A stretch of 64,000 nucleotides of DNA from Bacteroidota bacterium (lineage in GTDB: Bacteria > Bacteroidota > Bacteroidia > 2-12-FULL-35-15): assembly GCA_017303895.1 (NCBI GenBank), contig JAFLBF010000001.1, positions 434,001 through 498,000 on the forward strand, in the 5' to 3' direction. The translations under genes were made by a program, and so were the position numbers. This document shows positions 44,875 through 53,073 of the stretch, in pieces (positions within the stretch are counted from its first letter, which is position 1; each line of letters begins with the position of its first letter). Under the pieces are notes generated by a model. That model saw only the letters and a list, made by a program, of their open reading frames with translations, searched no databases and was not told the DNA's origin.

Positions 44875-45237
44875 ATGAAATTACTTATTCATTTCCTTCT
44901 AATAATGGGGATTAAAAGCGGGTTCTCACAATCAATAAACCCCATCGGGAGCTATACGTCCGCATCGCCTAAAAAATATCATGTAACATTAAGCATTAAA
45001 ACCGATAGCACCTATAACTGTACCGTAGTCCATATTAAAACGTCTATTAAAGAGGAATTTCATGGAAAGTGGAAATATAAAAACAAAAGGTTGAGGCTAT
45101 ACAACAATAGCGGTTCTGTAATATCGGCCTACAAATTAAAAATTCGGAAGAATCAAATTATTGGAACAGGAGCGAAAATTTGGGGGCGATTGCGTATTTT
45201 TCCAAAGAAAAAATATCGTTTAAAAAAGGACCAATAA
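44875..45237 (+). CDS. Secreted hypothetical beta-rich protein, possible paralogue of the preceding one
   Basis: 120 residues. A signal peptide (1-18, ending GFSQ) is followed by GSYTSASPKKYHVTLSIK, then FHGKWKYKNKRLRLY and SAYKLKIRKNQIIGTG, and a very basic tail. The order of motifs matches the preceding gene, suggesting an old duplication. It lies 40 bases downstream on the same strand. Function unknown. Confidence 0.65.
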   Translation: MKLLIHFLLIMGIKSGFSQSINPIGSYTSASPKKYHVTLSIKTDSTYNCTVVHIKTSIKEEFHGKWKYKNKRLRLYNNSGSVISAYKLKIRKNQIIGTGAKIWGRLRIFPKKKYRLKKDQ

Positions 45238-45319
45238 AGACTGTTCTGTTATCAAAACAACATTGTTGTAAATGGCATTAAAACATCTACTTGGCAATAA
45301 ATCAAAAACTCATTACCTC

Positions 45320-45847
45320 ATGAAAAACAAAACAACCCTTCTATTGGTCATCACTGCCTCCTTTTTATCAGGCTTTGCTTTTAAGTCGGTCATCGGCAAA
45401 AAAGAAAATGCAGAAACGCCCTTAAAACGTGTCACCGGTATTGGCGGTATCTTTTTTAAATGCAAGGATCCTAAAAAAGTCCGTGAATGGTATCAAACAC
45501 ACCTGGGTTTAAACACCAATTCCTATGGTTCTGTTTTTGAATGGTATCAGGGTGCCGATTCCACCAAAAAGGGCTTTACACAATGGAGTCCTTTTAAAGA
45601 AACAACCAAGTATTTTGAACCCTCCACAAAGGATTTTATGATCAATTACCGTGTTAGTGATCTAGTGGCGCTGGTGGACCAACTCAAAAAAGAAGGTGTT
45701 ACCATTCAAGATACTATCGAGACTTACGATTATGGTAAATTTGTACATATCTTGGATGTTGAAGGAAACAAAATAGAGCTCTGGGAACCGAATGATATCG
45801 AATACGAGAAAATGGGCAAGCAGATGAATAGTCCAACAACCAAATAG
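45320..45847 (+). CDS. VOC (glyoxalase/bleomycin-resistance) family protein with N-terminal membrane anchor
   Basis: 175 residues from ATG 45320; an ATG at 45272 would put 16 odd residues before the hydrophobic segment LLLVITASFLSGFAF. The VOC domain (about 38-165) shows the usual start GIFFKCKDPKKVREWYQTHL and end VHILDVEGNKIELWEP. The Glu in ELWEP is the typical metal ligand. Substrate unknown. The exported or anchored form is unusual for the family. Confidence 0.85.
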   Translation: MKNKTTLLLVITASFLSGFAFKSVIGKKENAETPLKRVTGIGGIFFKCKDPKKVREWYQTHLGLNTNSYGSVFEWYQGADSTKKGFTQWSPFKETTKYFEPSTKDFMINYRVSDLVALVDQLKKEGVTIQDTIETYDYGKFVHILDVEGNKIELWEPNDIEYEKMGKQMNSPTTK

Positions 45848-45871
45848 TAGCCAACAAACATTTAAGAAAAT

Positions 45872-47173
45872 TTGAAAAGCAAGATCTCCGGTAAAACAAA
45901 AAATGAGGTATCTCTTTCTTGGGGGATCTGGTTTTTTTGCGTTTTATTTCTTGTTTCCCCGGCTTTGTTCTCACAACAAACACTCAATACCATAAAAGGA
46001 ATTTCGTTTGTTAAAAAGCCTAATAATCAGTTTAAAGAATATTATGAGGTTTGGGTGGATCAAAAGCTTGATCATTCTAACACAGAAAGCAAAAGCTTTA
46101 AACAACGTTTGTTTATTGGCATAAACAATACTGCCGCACCAACCGTGATGGAAACAGAGGGTTATGCCATCAGCAATACTTCTCTACCCTCTTTCATGAA
46201 TGGATGCAATTACATCTCGGTTGAGCATCGTTATTTCGGACGTTCCCAACCCGACAGTTTAAATTGGGATCATCTGACCATTCAACAAGCTGCTTCCGAC
46301 CTGCATCATATCCGCATGCTATTCGGGCAAGTGTTCACCGGAAAATGGATGACAACAGGAATAAGCAAAGGAGGACAAACAGCACTTGCTTATAAAGTGT
46401 TTTTCCCGGAGGATGTTGACGCAACACTTGCCTACGTTACACCCATTAAAAACAGTGCGAATGACAGTCGTTTGCTTCATTTCTTTCAATCCATATCAGA
46501 AACAAGCTGCGGAAAAAAAGTGCTTGCCTTTCAAAAATTGGGTTTTCGTAACAAAGCCGCTCTGTTAAATGAATTTGAAGATTATATCAAAGAAAAAAAA
46601 TATACCTTCAGCGGAATGGCGCATGAAAAGGTTTTAGAATATCTTTTACTCGAATATCCTTTTGCTTTCTATCAAAACTGTCTGGACTGCGAACGTATTC
46701 CTGACACAACAGCTTTACCAATTAAAATATTGGAAGAGATCATGTTTGCTGTTCCGCCCAAATTCTTTTCGGATGAATTCCGCTCAAAGCTGGAGCCATC
46801 CTTTTATATGTTTTATCGTGAATTGGGATATTATGAATATGACACAAGCCCTTTTAAACAATGGCTATCTGCAGAAAATTATTCGAATAACATCTTTGCA
46901 CCTAAAAACACATCCATCACTTTTGATACAAACTATTTAAGATCTTTGAATGCGTTTATTCGGGCCGCATCTACGGATAGAATTATTTTTATTTACGGGG
47001 AAAATGATCCTTACACCTCTACACGGCCGGTATTCGCTAATGATAACATGTGTTTGGTGTTTGTGGCTAAAAATGGATGTCACAAAAGCCGTATTAAAGA
47101 CTTAACAAAAGAAGAACAAGAAACAATTGTTGGGCGCCTTTCTAAATGGTTAGAGTGGCAGCTAACAAAATGA
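45872..47173 (+). CDS. Secreted S37-type (PS-10) serine aminopeptidase
   Basis: 433 residues. The start is TTG at 45872: a TAA lies three codons upstream and no ATG precedes the signal peptide (about 18-35, ending PALFSQ). The hydrolase core shows VEHRYFGRSQPD and nucleophile motif TTGISKGGQT (Ser at about 164). An acid/His region lies in YGENDPYTSTRP and VAKNGCHKSRI near the C-terminus. This fits the PS-10/S37 tripeptidyl aminopeptidase family seen in Bacteroides. It probably digests peptides in the periplasm or outside the cell. Confidence 0.82.
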   Translation: MKSKISGKTKNEVSLSWGIWFFCVLFLVSPALFSQQTLNTIKGISFVKKPNNQFKEYYEVWVDQKLDHSNTESKSFKQRLFIGINNTAAPTVMETEGYAISNTSLPSFMNGCNYISVEHRYFGRSQPDSLNWDHLTIQQAASDLHHIRMLFGQVFTGKWMTTGISKGGQTALAYKVFFPEDVDATLAYVTPIKNSANDSRLLHFFQSISETSCGKKVLAFQKLGFRNKAALLNEFEDYIKEKKYTFSGMAHEKVLEYLLLEYPFAFYQNCLDCERIPDTTALPIKILEEIMFAVPPKFFSDEFRSKLEPSFYMFYRELGYYEYDTSPFKQWLSAENYSNNIFAPKNTSITFDTNYLRSLNAFIRAASTDRIIFIYGENDPYTSTRPVFANDNMCLVFVAKNGCHKSRIKDLTKEEQETIVGRLSKWLEWQLTK

Positions 47174-47185
47174 ACATTATTTTTT

Positions 47186-47773
47186 ATGAGCACAACACAT
47201 CCTAAAGTAGATGTCTTTTTACAGAAGACCAAAAAGTGGAAAGAAGAAATGACGCTGCTGCGCGCTATTGTGCAGGAGTGTAAACTGGAAGAAGATCTTA
47301 AATGGATGCACCCCTGCTATACACATGATGGTGCCAATATTGTACTGATACACGCTTTTAAAGAGTATTGTGCTTTGTTATTCTTCAAAGGCGTGTTGCT
47401 AAAAGACAAAAAGAAGGTCTTGATCCAACAAACAGAGAACGTGCAGGACAGGCGTCAAATGCGCTTTACAAGTATTGCAGAGATCAACAAACAAAAAACT
47501 GCTATCAAAGAATATATTAAAGAGGCGGTGGATATTGAGAAAGCGGGATTAAAGGTGGAGTTTAAAAAAACAGAAGAGTTCCACATGCCGGAAGAGTTCG
47601 AGAAAAAACTGAGCAAGAACAAAACGCTCAAAACAGCTTTTTATGCTTTAACTCCCGGCCGCCAAAGAGGCTATCTGCTGTTTTTTGCAGGAGCCAAACA
47701 AAGCCAAACGCGTGAAGCAAGAATTGAAAAGTGCATCCCGGATATCCTTAAGGGAAAAGGTTTAAATGATTGA
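47186..47773 (+). CDS. YdeI/DUF1801-family protein
   Basis: 195 residues. An N-terminal DUF1801 domain (about 15-115) has LRAIVQECKLEEDLKWMHPCYTH and FKEYCALLFFKGVLL, given as about positions 26-72. A C-terminal YdeI-type part follows (about 135-190: FEKKLSKNKTLKTAFYAL then TPGRQRGYLLFF). Family members are small stress-related proteins of unclear activity; some are called bacteriocin-protection proteins. It lies in a run of similar small genes on the plus strand. Confidence 0.85.
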   Translation: MSTTHPKVDVFLQKTKKWKEEMTLLRAIVQECKLEEDLKWMHPCYTHDGANIVLIHAFKEYCALLFFKGVLLKDKKKVLIQQTENVQDRRQMRFTSIAEINKQKTAIKEYIKEAVDIEKAGLKVEFKKTEEFHMPEEFEKKLSKNKTLKTAFYALTPGRQRGYLLFFAGAKQSQTREARIEKCIPDILKGKGLND

Positions 47774-47797
47774 TCTTTGTAAAATAAAAAAGTATTT

Positions 47798-48379
47798 ATG
47801 AAGCCAATATTCTTTTCCAAACAATCCGATTTTAGAAAATGGCTGGAGAAAAACCACGAAAAAGAAAGCGCTTTGCTGGTTGGGTTTTATAAAGTAGGAA
47901 GCGGAAAAGAAAGCTTGACCTGGCCGCAGTCGGTTGATGAAGCGCTTTGTTTTGGTTGGATAGACGGTGTTCGAACTTCTATTGATGAACATTCCTATCA
48001 GATCCGTTTCAGTCCGCGAAAAGCAAGCAGCATTTGGAGTGCTGTAAATATTCAAAAAGTAGAAGAATTAAGTCAAAGAGGATTAATGAAACCTGCCGGT
48101 TTGCTTGCGTTTAATAAACGGAAAGAAAGTCGCTCAAGGATCTATTCCCATGAGAAAGAAGCGGTAACACTTTCTGCCTCGTATGAAAAACAGTTTCGTG
48201 CCAACAAAAAAGCATGGGCTTATTTTGAAAAGCTTGCCAATTCGTATAAAAAAGCATCCATCAATTGGGTAATGAGCGCCAAACAAGATGCCACACAAGT
48301 CAAGCGTTTAAACACACTTATTCGCGATTGCGAAGCTGGCACAAATCAGTGGAAAGATCATAAATATAAGCCGAAATAA
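47798..48379 (+). CDS. YdeI/OmpD-associated family protein
   Basis: 193 residues. The family pattern is clear: FRKWLEKNHEKESALLVGFY (11-30), LTWPQSVDEALCFGWIDGV (about 41-59), RFSPRKASSIWSAVN (about 71), then the helical C-terminus with AWAYFEKL. The function of the family is unclear; in E. coli YdeI affects peptide resistance. It follows another YdeI/DUF1801 gene by 24 bases and is probably co-transcribed. Confidence 0.9.
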   Translation: MKPIFFSKQSDFRKWLEKNHEKESALLVGFYKVGSGKESLTWPQSVDEALCFGWIDGVRTSIDEHSYQIRFSPRKASSIWSAVNIQKVEELSQRGLMKPAGLLAFNKRKESRSRIYSHEKEAVTLSASYEKQFRANKKAWAYFEKLANSYKKASINWVMSAKQDATQVKRLNTLIRDCEAGTNQWKDHKYKPK

Positions 48380-48419
48380 AACAGATTCTTTTATCTTCGT
48401 TTTCTCTAAACCCTAAAAA

Positions 48420-48836
48420 ATGGAAAAAACTAAAATTACAGTAGAAGCAACAATCAACGCTTCTGTACAAAAAGTGTGGGAATGCTGGACGGAGCCCCAA
48501 CATATTACCAAATGGTGTTTTGCTTCTGAAGACTGGCATGCGCCTATAGCAAAAAATGATCTGCGCGTGGGTGGTAGTTTCATGTCGCGCATGGAAGCCA
48601 AAGACGGAAGTTTCGGTTTTGATTTTGGCGGTGTGTATGATGGTGTTACAAGCCATGAACACATTTCCTATACGATGGAGGATACACGCAAAGTAAGCAT
48701 CACGTTTGATGGCGATAACAAAAGCACCAAAGTAACCGAGACCTTTGAAGCTGAAAGCGAAAACCCTGTGGAGATGCAACAAGCGGGCTGGCAAGCGATA
48801 TTGAATAATTTTAAGAAATACGTGGAATCCTTGTAA
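48420..48836 (+). CDS. SRPBCC/AHSA1-domain protein
   Basis: 138 residues with the AHSA1 (activator of Hsp90 ATPase-like) fold: start ITVEATINASVQKVWECWTE (about 6-25), GGSFMSRMEAKDG, then TETFEAESENPVEMQQAGWQ and ILNNFKKYVES at the end. Such single-domain START-like proteins bind hydrophobic ligands. Function unknown. The next gene, nine bases downstream, encodes another SRPBCC protein. Confidence 0.9.
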   Translation: MEKTKITVEATINASVQKVWECWTEPQHITKWCFASEDWHAPIAKNDLRVGGSFMSRMEAKDGSFGFDFGGVYDGVTSHEHISYTMEDTRKVSITFDGDNKSTKVTETFEAESENPVEMQQAGWQAILNNFKKYVESL

Positions 48837-48845
48837 TTTTAAAAC

Positions 48846-49382
48846 ATGAAAATTTTATTGATCATTATTCTTGTCGTTGTGTCTTTTGTGGCACTCCTGC
48901 TTTTGCTGGCACTTTTTGTCAAGAAAGATTATTTTGTGCAACGCGAGATCCTCGTAAATGCCTCTATTAACGATGTTTTTGAATACCTGCGTTTTTTACG
49001 CAATCAGGAAAAATTCAGCAAGTGGGTAATGGCTGATCCTGATATGAAAAAGGAATTCAAGGGTACAGACGGTGAGCCGGGATTTGTGTATGTATGGGAT
49101 AGCAAAAAAAGAGCAGGTGCCGGAGAGCAAATATTGGTAAGTCTTGAAAGGCCAACGCGATTAAACATGGAAGTTCATTTTATCCGCCCGTTCAAAGCCA
49201 TTGCAAAAACACCATTTATTCTGGAAGACAAAGAAAACGGTCAAACGCTTATTAAATGGGAGATGCACAGTGCCATGAATTACCCCATGAATGCAATGCT
49301 GCTGTTCTTTACAGCCGACAAAATGTTAGGACCCGATATGGAAGAAAGTTTAAACAATTTGAAACGGATCTTAGAAAAGTAA
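48846..49382 (+). CDS. SRPBCC-family (polyketide cyclase-like) membrane-anchored protein
   Basis: 178 residues. An N-terminal membrane helix (about 2-25) precedes a START-like domain beginning VQREILVNASINDVFEYL, with KWVMADPD and FVYVWDSKK in the middle and ADKMLGPDMEESLNNLK at the end. This is the usual Bacteroidota form of membrane-tethered SRPBCC protein. Ligand unknown. It lies between the AHSA1 gene and a DUF1801-HhH fusion gene in a tight plus-strand series. Confidence 0.88.
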   Translation: MKILLIIILVVVSFVALLLLLALFVKKDYFVQREILVNASINDVFEYLRFLRNQEKFSKWVMADPDMKKEFKGTDGEPGFVYVWDSKKRAGAGEQILVSLERPTRLNMEVHFIRPFKAIAKTPFILEDKENGQTLIKWEMHSAMNYPMNAMLLFFTADKMLGPDMEESLNNLKRILEK

Positions 49383-49386
49383 ACGC

Positions 49387-50025
49387 ATGAAAACCTTCGC
49401 CAATATCACCGAATACATTTTAAGCTTTCCTAAGGACACGCAAGCGCTTTTGGAACAAATGCGCATGACCATACAAAAAGCGGCTCCTAATGCTAAAGAA
49501 AGCATGAAATACGGTATGCCAACATTTGAGTTGATGGGCAACCTGGTGCATTTTGCGGCTTATAAAAACCATATCGGCTTCTACCCTGCCCCATCGGGCA
49601 TCATCGCATTTAAAAAAGAATTAGCGGGATACGTTACATCCAAAGGCGCTATTCAATTTCCAATTGATAAAAAATTGCCTTTAACACTGGTAACGAAGAT
49701 CACGAAATTCAGGGTAAAAGAATCCATTGAAAAAGCGAAAACAAAAAAGAATTACCGAACTTGCGAGAACGGTCACTCCTTTTTGAAAAGCAGCGATTGC
49801 CCCGTTTGTCCGATTTGCGAAAAAGAGAAAAAACCATCAAACGGATTTTTATCTCTGCTGGCTGCACCGGCCCGCAGAGCGATTGAAAATAAGGGAATTA
49901 AAACAATACAACAACTTTCAAAATACAGCGAAGCAGAATTGTTGGCTTTGCATGGATTCGGAAAATCAAGTTTGCCGGCATTGAAAAAGGCGCTGGGAGA
50001 AAAGGGATTGTCGTTAAAAAAATAG
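49387..50025 (+). CDS. DUF1801 domain fused to Cys-rich knuckle and helix-hairpin-helix (RpoA-CTD-like) domain
   Basis: 212 residues with three modules. An N-terminal YdhG/DUF1801 domain (about 5-115) has KESMKYGMPTFELMGNLVHF, given as about positions 38-57. A Cys/His-rich knuckle follows (about 123-145: CENGH, then SSDCPVCPICE). The C-terminal helix-hairpin-helix (about 150-210) contains LLAAPARRAIENKGIKTIQQL and LLALHGFGKSSLPAL. The last part resembles the alpha C-terminal domain of RNA polymerase, so it may bind DNA or polymerase. The same fusion appears in my memory of other Bacteroidota genomes. The gene ends where the first attC-like element begins. Confidence 0.85.
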   Translation: MKTFANITEYILSFPKDTQALLEQMRMTIQKAAPNAKESMKYGMPTFELMGNLVHFAAYKNHIGFYPAPSGIIAFKKELAGYVTSKGAIQFPIDKKLPLTLVTKITKFRVKESIEKAKTKKNYRTCENGHSFLKSSDCPVCPICEKEKKPSNGFLSLLAAPARRAIENKGIKTIQQLSKYSEAELLALHGFGKSSLPALKKALGEKGLSLKK

Positions 50026-50160
50026 CTTAATATACCCTTTGGTTTTCGGTTTGTTTTGGCTTAGATTTGATAAAAATAATCCGCTACTTAATAGCGCATA
50101 TCCGCCACAATTTGGGTAGATTGGCGCTATAGAATAGCGGGTATAAACAAGTTAGCTGTA
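50021..50160 (+). repeat. attC-like inverted-repeat element Z (left boundary, degenerate)
   Basis: It begins AGCTTAATATACCC and ends GGGTATAAACAAGTTAGC. TATACCC (50031-50037) pairs with GGGTATA (50139-50145). Inner arms CCGCTA/TAGCGG, ATAGCGC/GCGCTAT and CCGCCA/TTGGCG also pair. The right end GTTAGCTGTAA is identical to that of element B at 53591. The left end is degenerate. Confidence 0.55.
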
Positions 50161-50205
50161 ACCGTAAGACAACAGACAGCAATCTGAAATAAAAAAATAC
50201 TTACA

Positions 50206-50754
50206 ATGACAAGTACAGACATTTTAAATAAGGTTGGAATATTTACAAGTCTGGATTGTGAAATATTTGACAAACATACTTTAAGACAGAAGCTAAACAA
50301 AAACGATATTTTATTAAAAGAAGGAGAGGTTTGCAAATCATTCTACTTTGTATTAGAAGGTTCATTCGTTCAATTTCAAAGCAAAGACATAGATGAACAG
50401 ATTGTTGACCTTCACTTAAATAATGAGTGGATGTTCAATCAAGAAAGCCTTACCGAGCAATCACCCTCAATGACATGCATTAGGGCATTTTCAAAATCTG
50501 AAATCCTTTCATTGAGCCTAAATAGCTTTCATTTTTTGTGTTCAAAATCACAAGCTTTTTTGCAGTTTGGTAAAATCTTAAATCAAACTAAATATAGAAC
50601 TTCACTTTATGACAGTTCACTAAATCCTTCAGACAAATACAAATTTATTAATAATACAAAACCTGAATTGACGAGAGCTTTTCCATTAAAAATAATTGCC
50701 TCATATCTTAAAATCACACCTGAAACTTTAAGCAGAGTAAGAGCTGCCAATTAG
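50206..50754 (+). CDS. Crp/Fnr-family transcriptional regulator
   Basis: 182 residues. A cyclic-nucleotide-binding-type beta roll (about 10-120; ILLKEGEVCKSFYFVLEGSF) is followed by a short C-terminal helix-turn-helix, PLKIIASYLKITPETLSRVR (about 160-179). Many Bacteroidota members of this type lack cAMP-contact residues and sense other signals. It starts 50 bases after the GTTAGC end of element Z and has no TAnnTTTG promoter. It is the first gene of the first inferred cassette. Confidence 0.88.
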   Translation: MTSTDILNKVGIFTSLDCEIFDKHTLRQKLNKNDILLKEGEVCKSFYFVLEGSFVQFQSKDIDEQIVDLHLNNEWMFNQESLTEQSPSMTCIRAFSKSEILSLSLNSFHFLCSKSQAFLQFGKILNQTKYRTSLYDSSLNPSDKYKFINNTKPELTRAFPLKIIASYLKITPETLSRVRAAN

Positions 50755-50819
50755 ATTTATTGATTACAATCAAGTGTCATTTTGAACAGTATTTACAACC
50801 TTTGTAAAAAAATAGAAAT

Positions 50820-51179
50820 ATGCTAACAGCTATCATTCCAAAACTACCAATGCGTGACAGGACTTTGACCTACAATTATTACGTAGAAAAATTAGGTTTC
50901 AAATACATTGGCAGTGACGATTTTGAACAATATTTAATTGTCGAAAAAGACGACTTACAAATTCACTTTTTTGAGTTTAAAACACTCGACCCAAAAGAAA
51001 ATTACGGACAGATATATATCCGAACAAACAACGTTGACAAACTCTATCAAGACGTTCTTGAAAACAATGTGGAAATTCATCCCAACGGACATTTGGAAAA
51101 CAAGCCTTGGCAACAAAGAGAGTTTTCTTTACTTGACCCAGACAACAATTTGCTAACTTTTGGACAGGATAAGAGCTAA
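50820..51179 (+). CDS. VOC-family (bleomycin resistance protein-like) protein
   Basis: 119 residues, the length of Ble-type proteins. The N-terminal MLTAIIPKLPMRDRTLTYNY and the GFKYIGSDDFEQYLIVEKDD strand are typical, as is the C-terminal EFSLLDPDNNLLTFGQ with a Glu ligand. It may sequester a glycopeptide-type drug or act on a small metabolite. Aspartate codons are mostly GAC. It is the second gene of the first inferred cassette and ends 18 bases before element A. Confidence 0.88.
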   Translation: MLTAIIPKLPMRDRTLTYNYYVEKLGFKYIGSDDFEQYLIVEKDDLQIHFFEFKTLDPKENYGQIYIRTNNVDKLYQDVLENNVEIHPNGHLENKPWQQREFSLLDPDNNLLTFGQDKS

Positions 51180-51196
51180 CAGACAGAAACGGCTAC

Positions 51197-51328
51197 AGCT
51201 AACACACGCTTGGCGCAATGGGGGCTAACGTGGTTCATTGAAAGTTTCTGCTTCTATTGTAAATTCGTGCTGGTAGACAATTTAGTTTTCCAAAATCCCC
51301 CACTGCGCCAAGCGCGGGAACGTTAGCG
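51197..51328 (+). repeat. attC-like inverted-repeat element A
   Basis: Left end AGCTAAC (51197-51203), right end GTTAGCG (51322-51328). Inner arms CGCTTGGCGCAATGGGGG (51207-51224) and its partner at 51297-51314 differ by one base. The spacers between end box and arm are unequal: 3 bases on the left and about 7 on the right. The loop is 72 bases. The Crp-VOC pair ends 18 bases before it and a nuclease gene starts 26 bases after. Confidence 0.75.
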
Positions 51329-51354
51329 GTAATGGCAGGACGACCACCACAACA

Positions 51355-51918
51355 ATGAGACAGACAATAACATACATATTATTACTAACGACTTTTGTTT
51401 GCTTTGGAACAACAACCAAAGTGACAAGGATAATTGACGGTGACACTTTTGAAACTGAGACAGGTGAAAAAGTTCGACTTATCGGAATAAATGCACCTGA
51501 GATTTCAGACATATTCGGACAAGAAGCTAAGCAATATCTTTCAGACCTAATTGAAAACAAAACTGTTGACCTTCAAAGCGACAACATTTCTAACGACCGA
51601 GACCGTTATCAGCGACTTTTAAGGTATGTAATTCTTGACGGTGTTGACATAAATAAAAAAATGGTTTCAGACGGATTTGCTTTCGCTTATCTAAAATATC
51701 ATTTCAGCAAATCAAGCGACTACGAGCAAGCACAAATTCAAGCAAGAGAAACGAACAAAGGAATTTGGGGTGACAGCAAAAAAGAAACAATCATTAACGA
51801 GCAAGAAAAAAAGGAAACATCTTTTTGGCAAGAACTATCACCAAAAGCCTACTTCGTAGGCTCTTTGGTCATAGTTCTATTGTTTGTGGGCATTTATACT
51901 TACTTCAAAAAGAACTAA
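51355..51918 (+). CDS. Thermonuclease (SNase-like) with C-terminal membrane anchor
   Basis: 187 residues. An N-terminal signal/anchor (about 1-20), an SNase domain (about 22-135) and a C-terminal membrane helix (about 163-183, YFVGSLVIVLLFVGIYTYF). Catalytic motifs RIIDGDTF, VRLIGINAPE and DRYQRLLRYV contain the Asp, Arg-Glu and Arg of staphylococcal nuclease. Expected to cut DNA or RNA at the membrane with Ca. All 13 Asp codons are GAC, sharply unlike housekeeping neighbours. The following two genes form one unit with it (0-base gap, then an 11-base overlap), the second cassette. Confidence 0.88.
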   Translation: MRQTITYILLLTTFVCFGTTTKVTRIIDGDTFETETGEKVRLIGINAPEISDIFGQEAKQYLSDLIENKTVDLQSDNISNDRDRYQRLLRYVILDGVDINKKMVSDGFAFAYLKYHFSKSSDYEQAQIQARETNKGIWGDSKKETIINEQEKKETSFWQELSPKAYFVGSLVIVLLFVGIYTYFKKN

Positions 51919-53073
51919 ATGGGCTATTCATATAATTTCAAAGATTTAGATTTTGACTTTTCGGATAGCAAGTATTTAAGCCACTGGGATTTTATGCTCT
52001 CAGAATTTTTTAATGCAACTAAAGAAGTAAAAAAGAAATTTCTAGATGCCTACTTTAACGAATATGGTGCTGGTCCATATAACTATATGTTGCGTACCTA
52101 TTGGTATAGCTGGGAATATGGAAACAGGACTGTTAGTGATACGCAAAGTTGGAGAATTTATAAAATAATGGAAACCTTACTCGATGACAATGGAAAACAT
52201 CGATTAGGAATGAATGAGTTTATGATGTCAATTAAAAGCACTGTAAAATCATTTCTTGAAAATCAAAAAAGGCTGTACTCAAAAGTTCAAAATCTTAAAA
52301 AGACACAAGACATAATTCAAGCATTCAATAATGAGCTGACTAAAATTCAATCTCTTAAATTGGCAGATGTAAAACCTCGTATTCTGACTGAAGAAGAAAA
52401 AGAAGAAGCACTTGAAATAAGTAAATACATACTTGAAATAAAACTCCAAAAAGCTTTTGACCAAATTGAGAGAGACTTCAATGTATTTCTTCCTTATATG
52501 CATAAGTTCAAACGTGGGATTTTTTCAGCCGACTATTCAATCACTTTATTTAATTTAAAAGTTGACATAACAAACACAGGGATAGACGATGTAGAAATTC
52601 CAAAATTTAAGATTAAGGAAATAGATGCTAATAGCAGGTTTAAAGAGTATTCAGATAAATATCTAGCCTATGAACTTGTATCAATTCATAAAGAAGCTAA
52701 CAATGCAGTTAGTAATTCCTTCTTAAATGCAAATGACATTGAATTGTTTTTTACTCATTACAAAGAACTTTCTAATGGTGAAAGTCAAGTAAATATGAAT
52801 TCCACTTTTCAAGGCGAAGGTGGTATTTTATCATTGAAAGCTCAATTGAAACCCCTGAAATTACTAAAGACATCAATTGCAATCTCTTCAATAAAACTTG
52901 CTATATACTTTATAGTCATTATTACTTTGGTTTCATTGGCAATAAATCATAAACTTTTTACTTTGCTTATATTTGGTGGCTTCTTTGTCGGAATTTTTGC
53001 ATTGAGCCTTGTAAGCGAAGAAATTAAACAACTTAAATCATTAACAAAAGAATTCAAAACATATGGACAATAA
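51919..53073 (+). CDS. Hypothetical protein with two C-terminal membrane helices
   Basis: 384 residues. A long soluble N-terminal region (about 1-310), rich in aromatic and charged residues with a coiled-coil-like part (about 110-180), is followed by two hydrophobic helices (about 316-337 and 343-362). Family not recognised. The start directly follows the nuclease stop, and the end overlaps the next gene by 11 bases. Together with the nuclease and the next small membrane protein, it looks like a three-gene membrane-associated module. Confidence 0.75.
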   Translation: MGYSYNFKDLDFDFSDSKYLSHWDFMLSEFFNATKEVKKKFLDAYFNEYGAGPYNYMLRTYWYSWEYGNRTVSDTQSWRIYKIMETLLDDNGKHRLGMNEFMMSIKSTVKSFLENQKRLYSKVQNLKKTQDIIQAFNNELTKIQSLKLADVKPRILTEEEKEEALEISKYILEIKLQKAFDQIERDFNVFLPYMHKFKRGIFSADYSITLFNLKVDITNTGIDDVEIPKFKIKEIDANSRFKEYSDKYLAYELVSIHKEANNAVSNSFLNANDIELFFTHYKELSNGESQVNMNSTFQGEGGILSLKAQLKPLKLLKTSIAISSIKLAIYFIVIITLVSLAINHKLFTLLIFGGFFVGIFALSLVSEEIKQLKSLTKEFKTYGQ

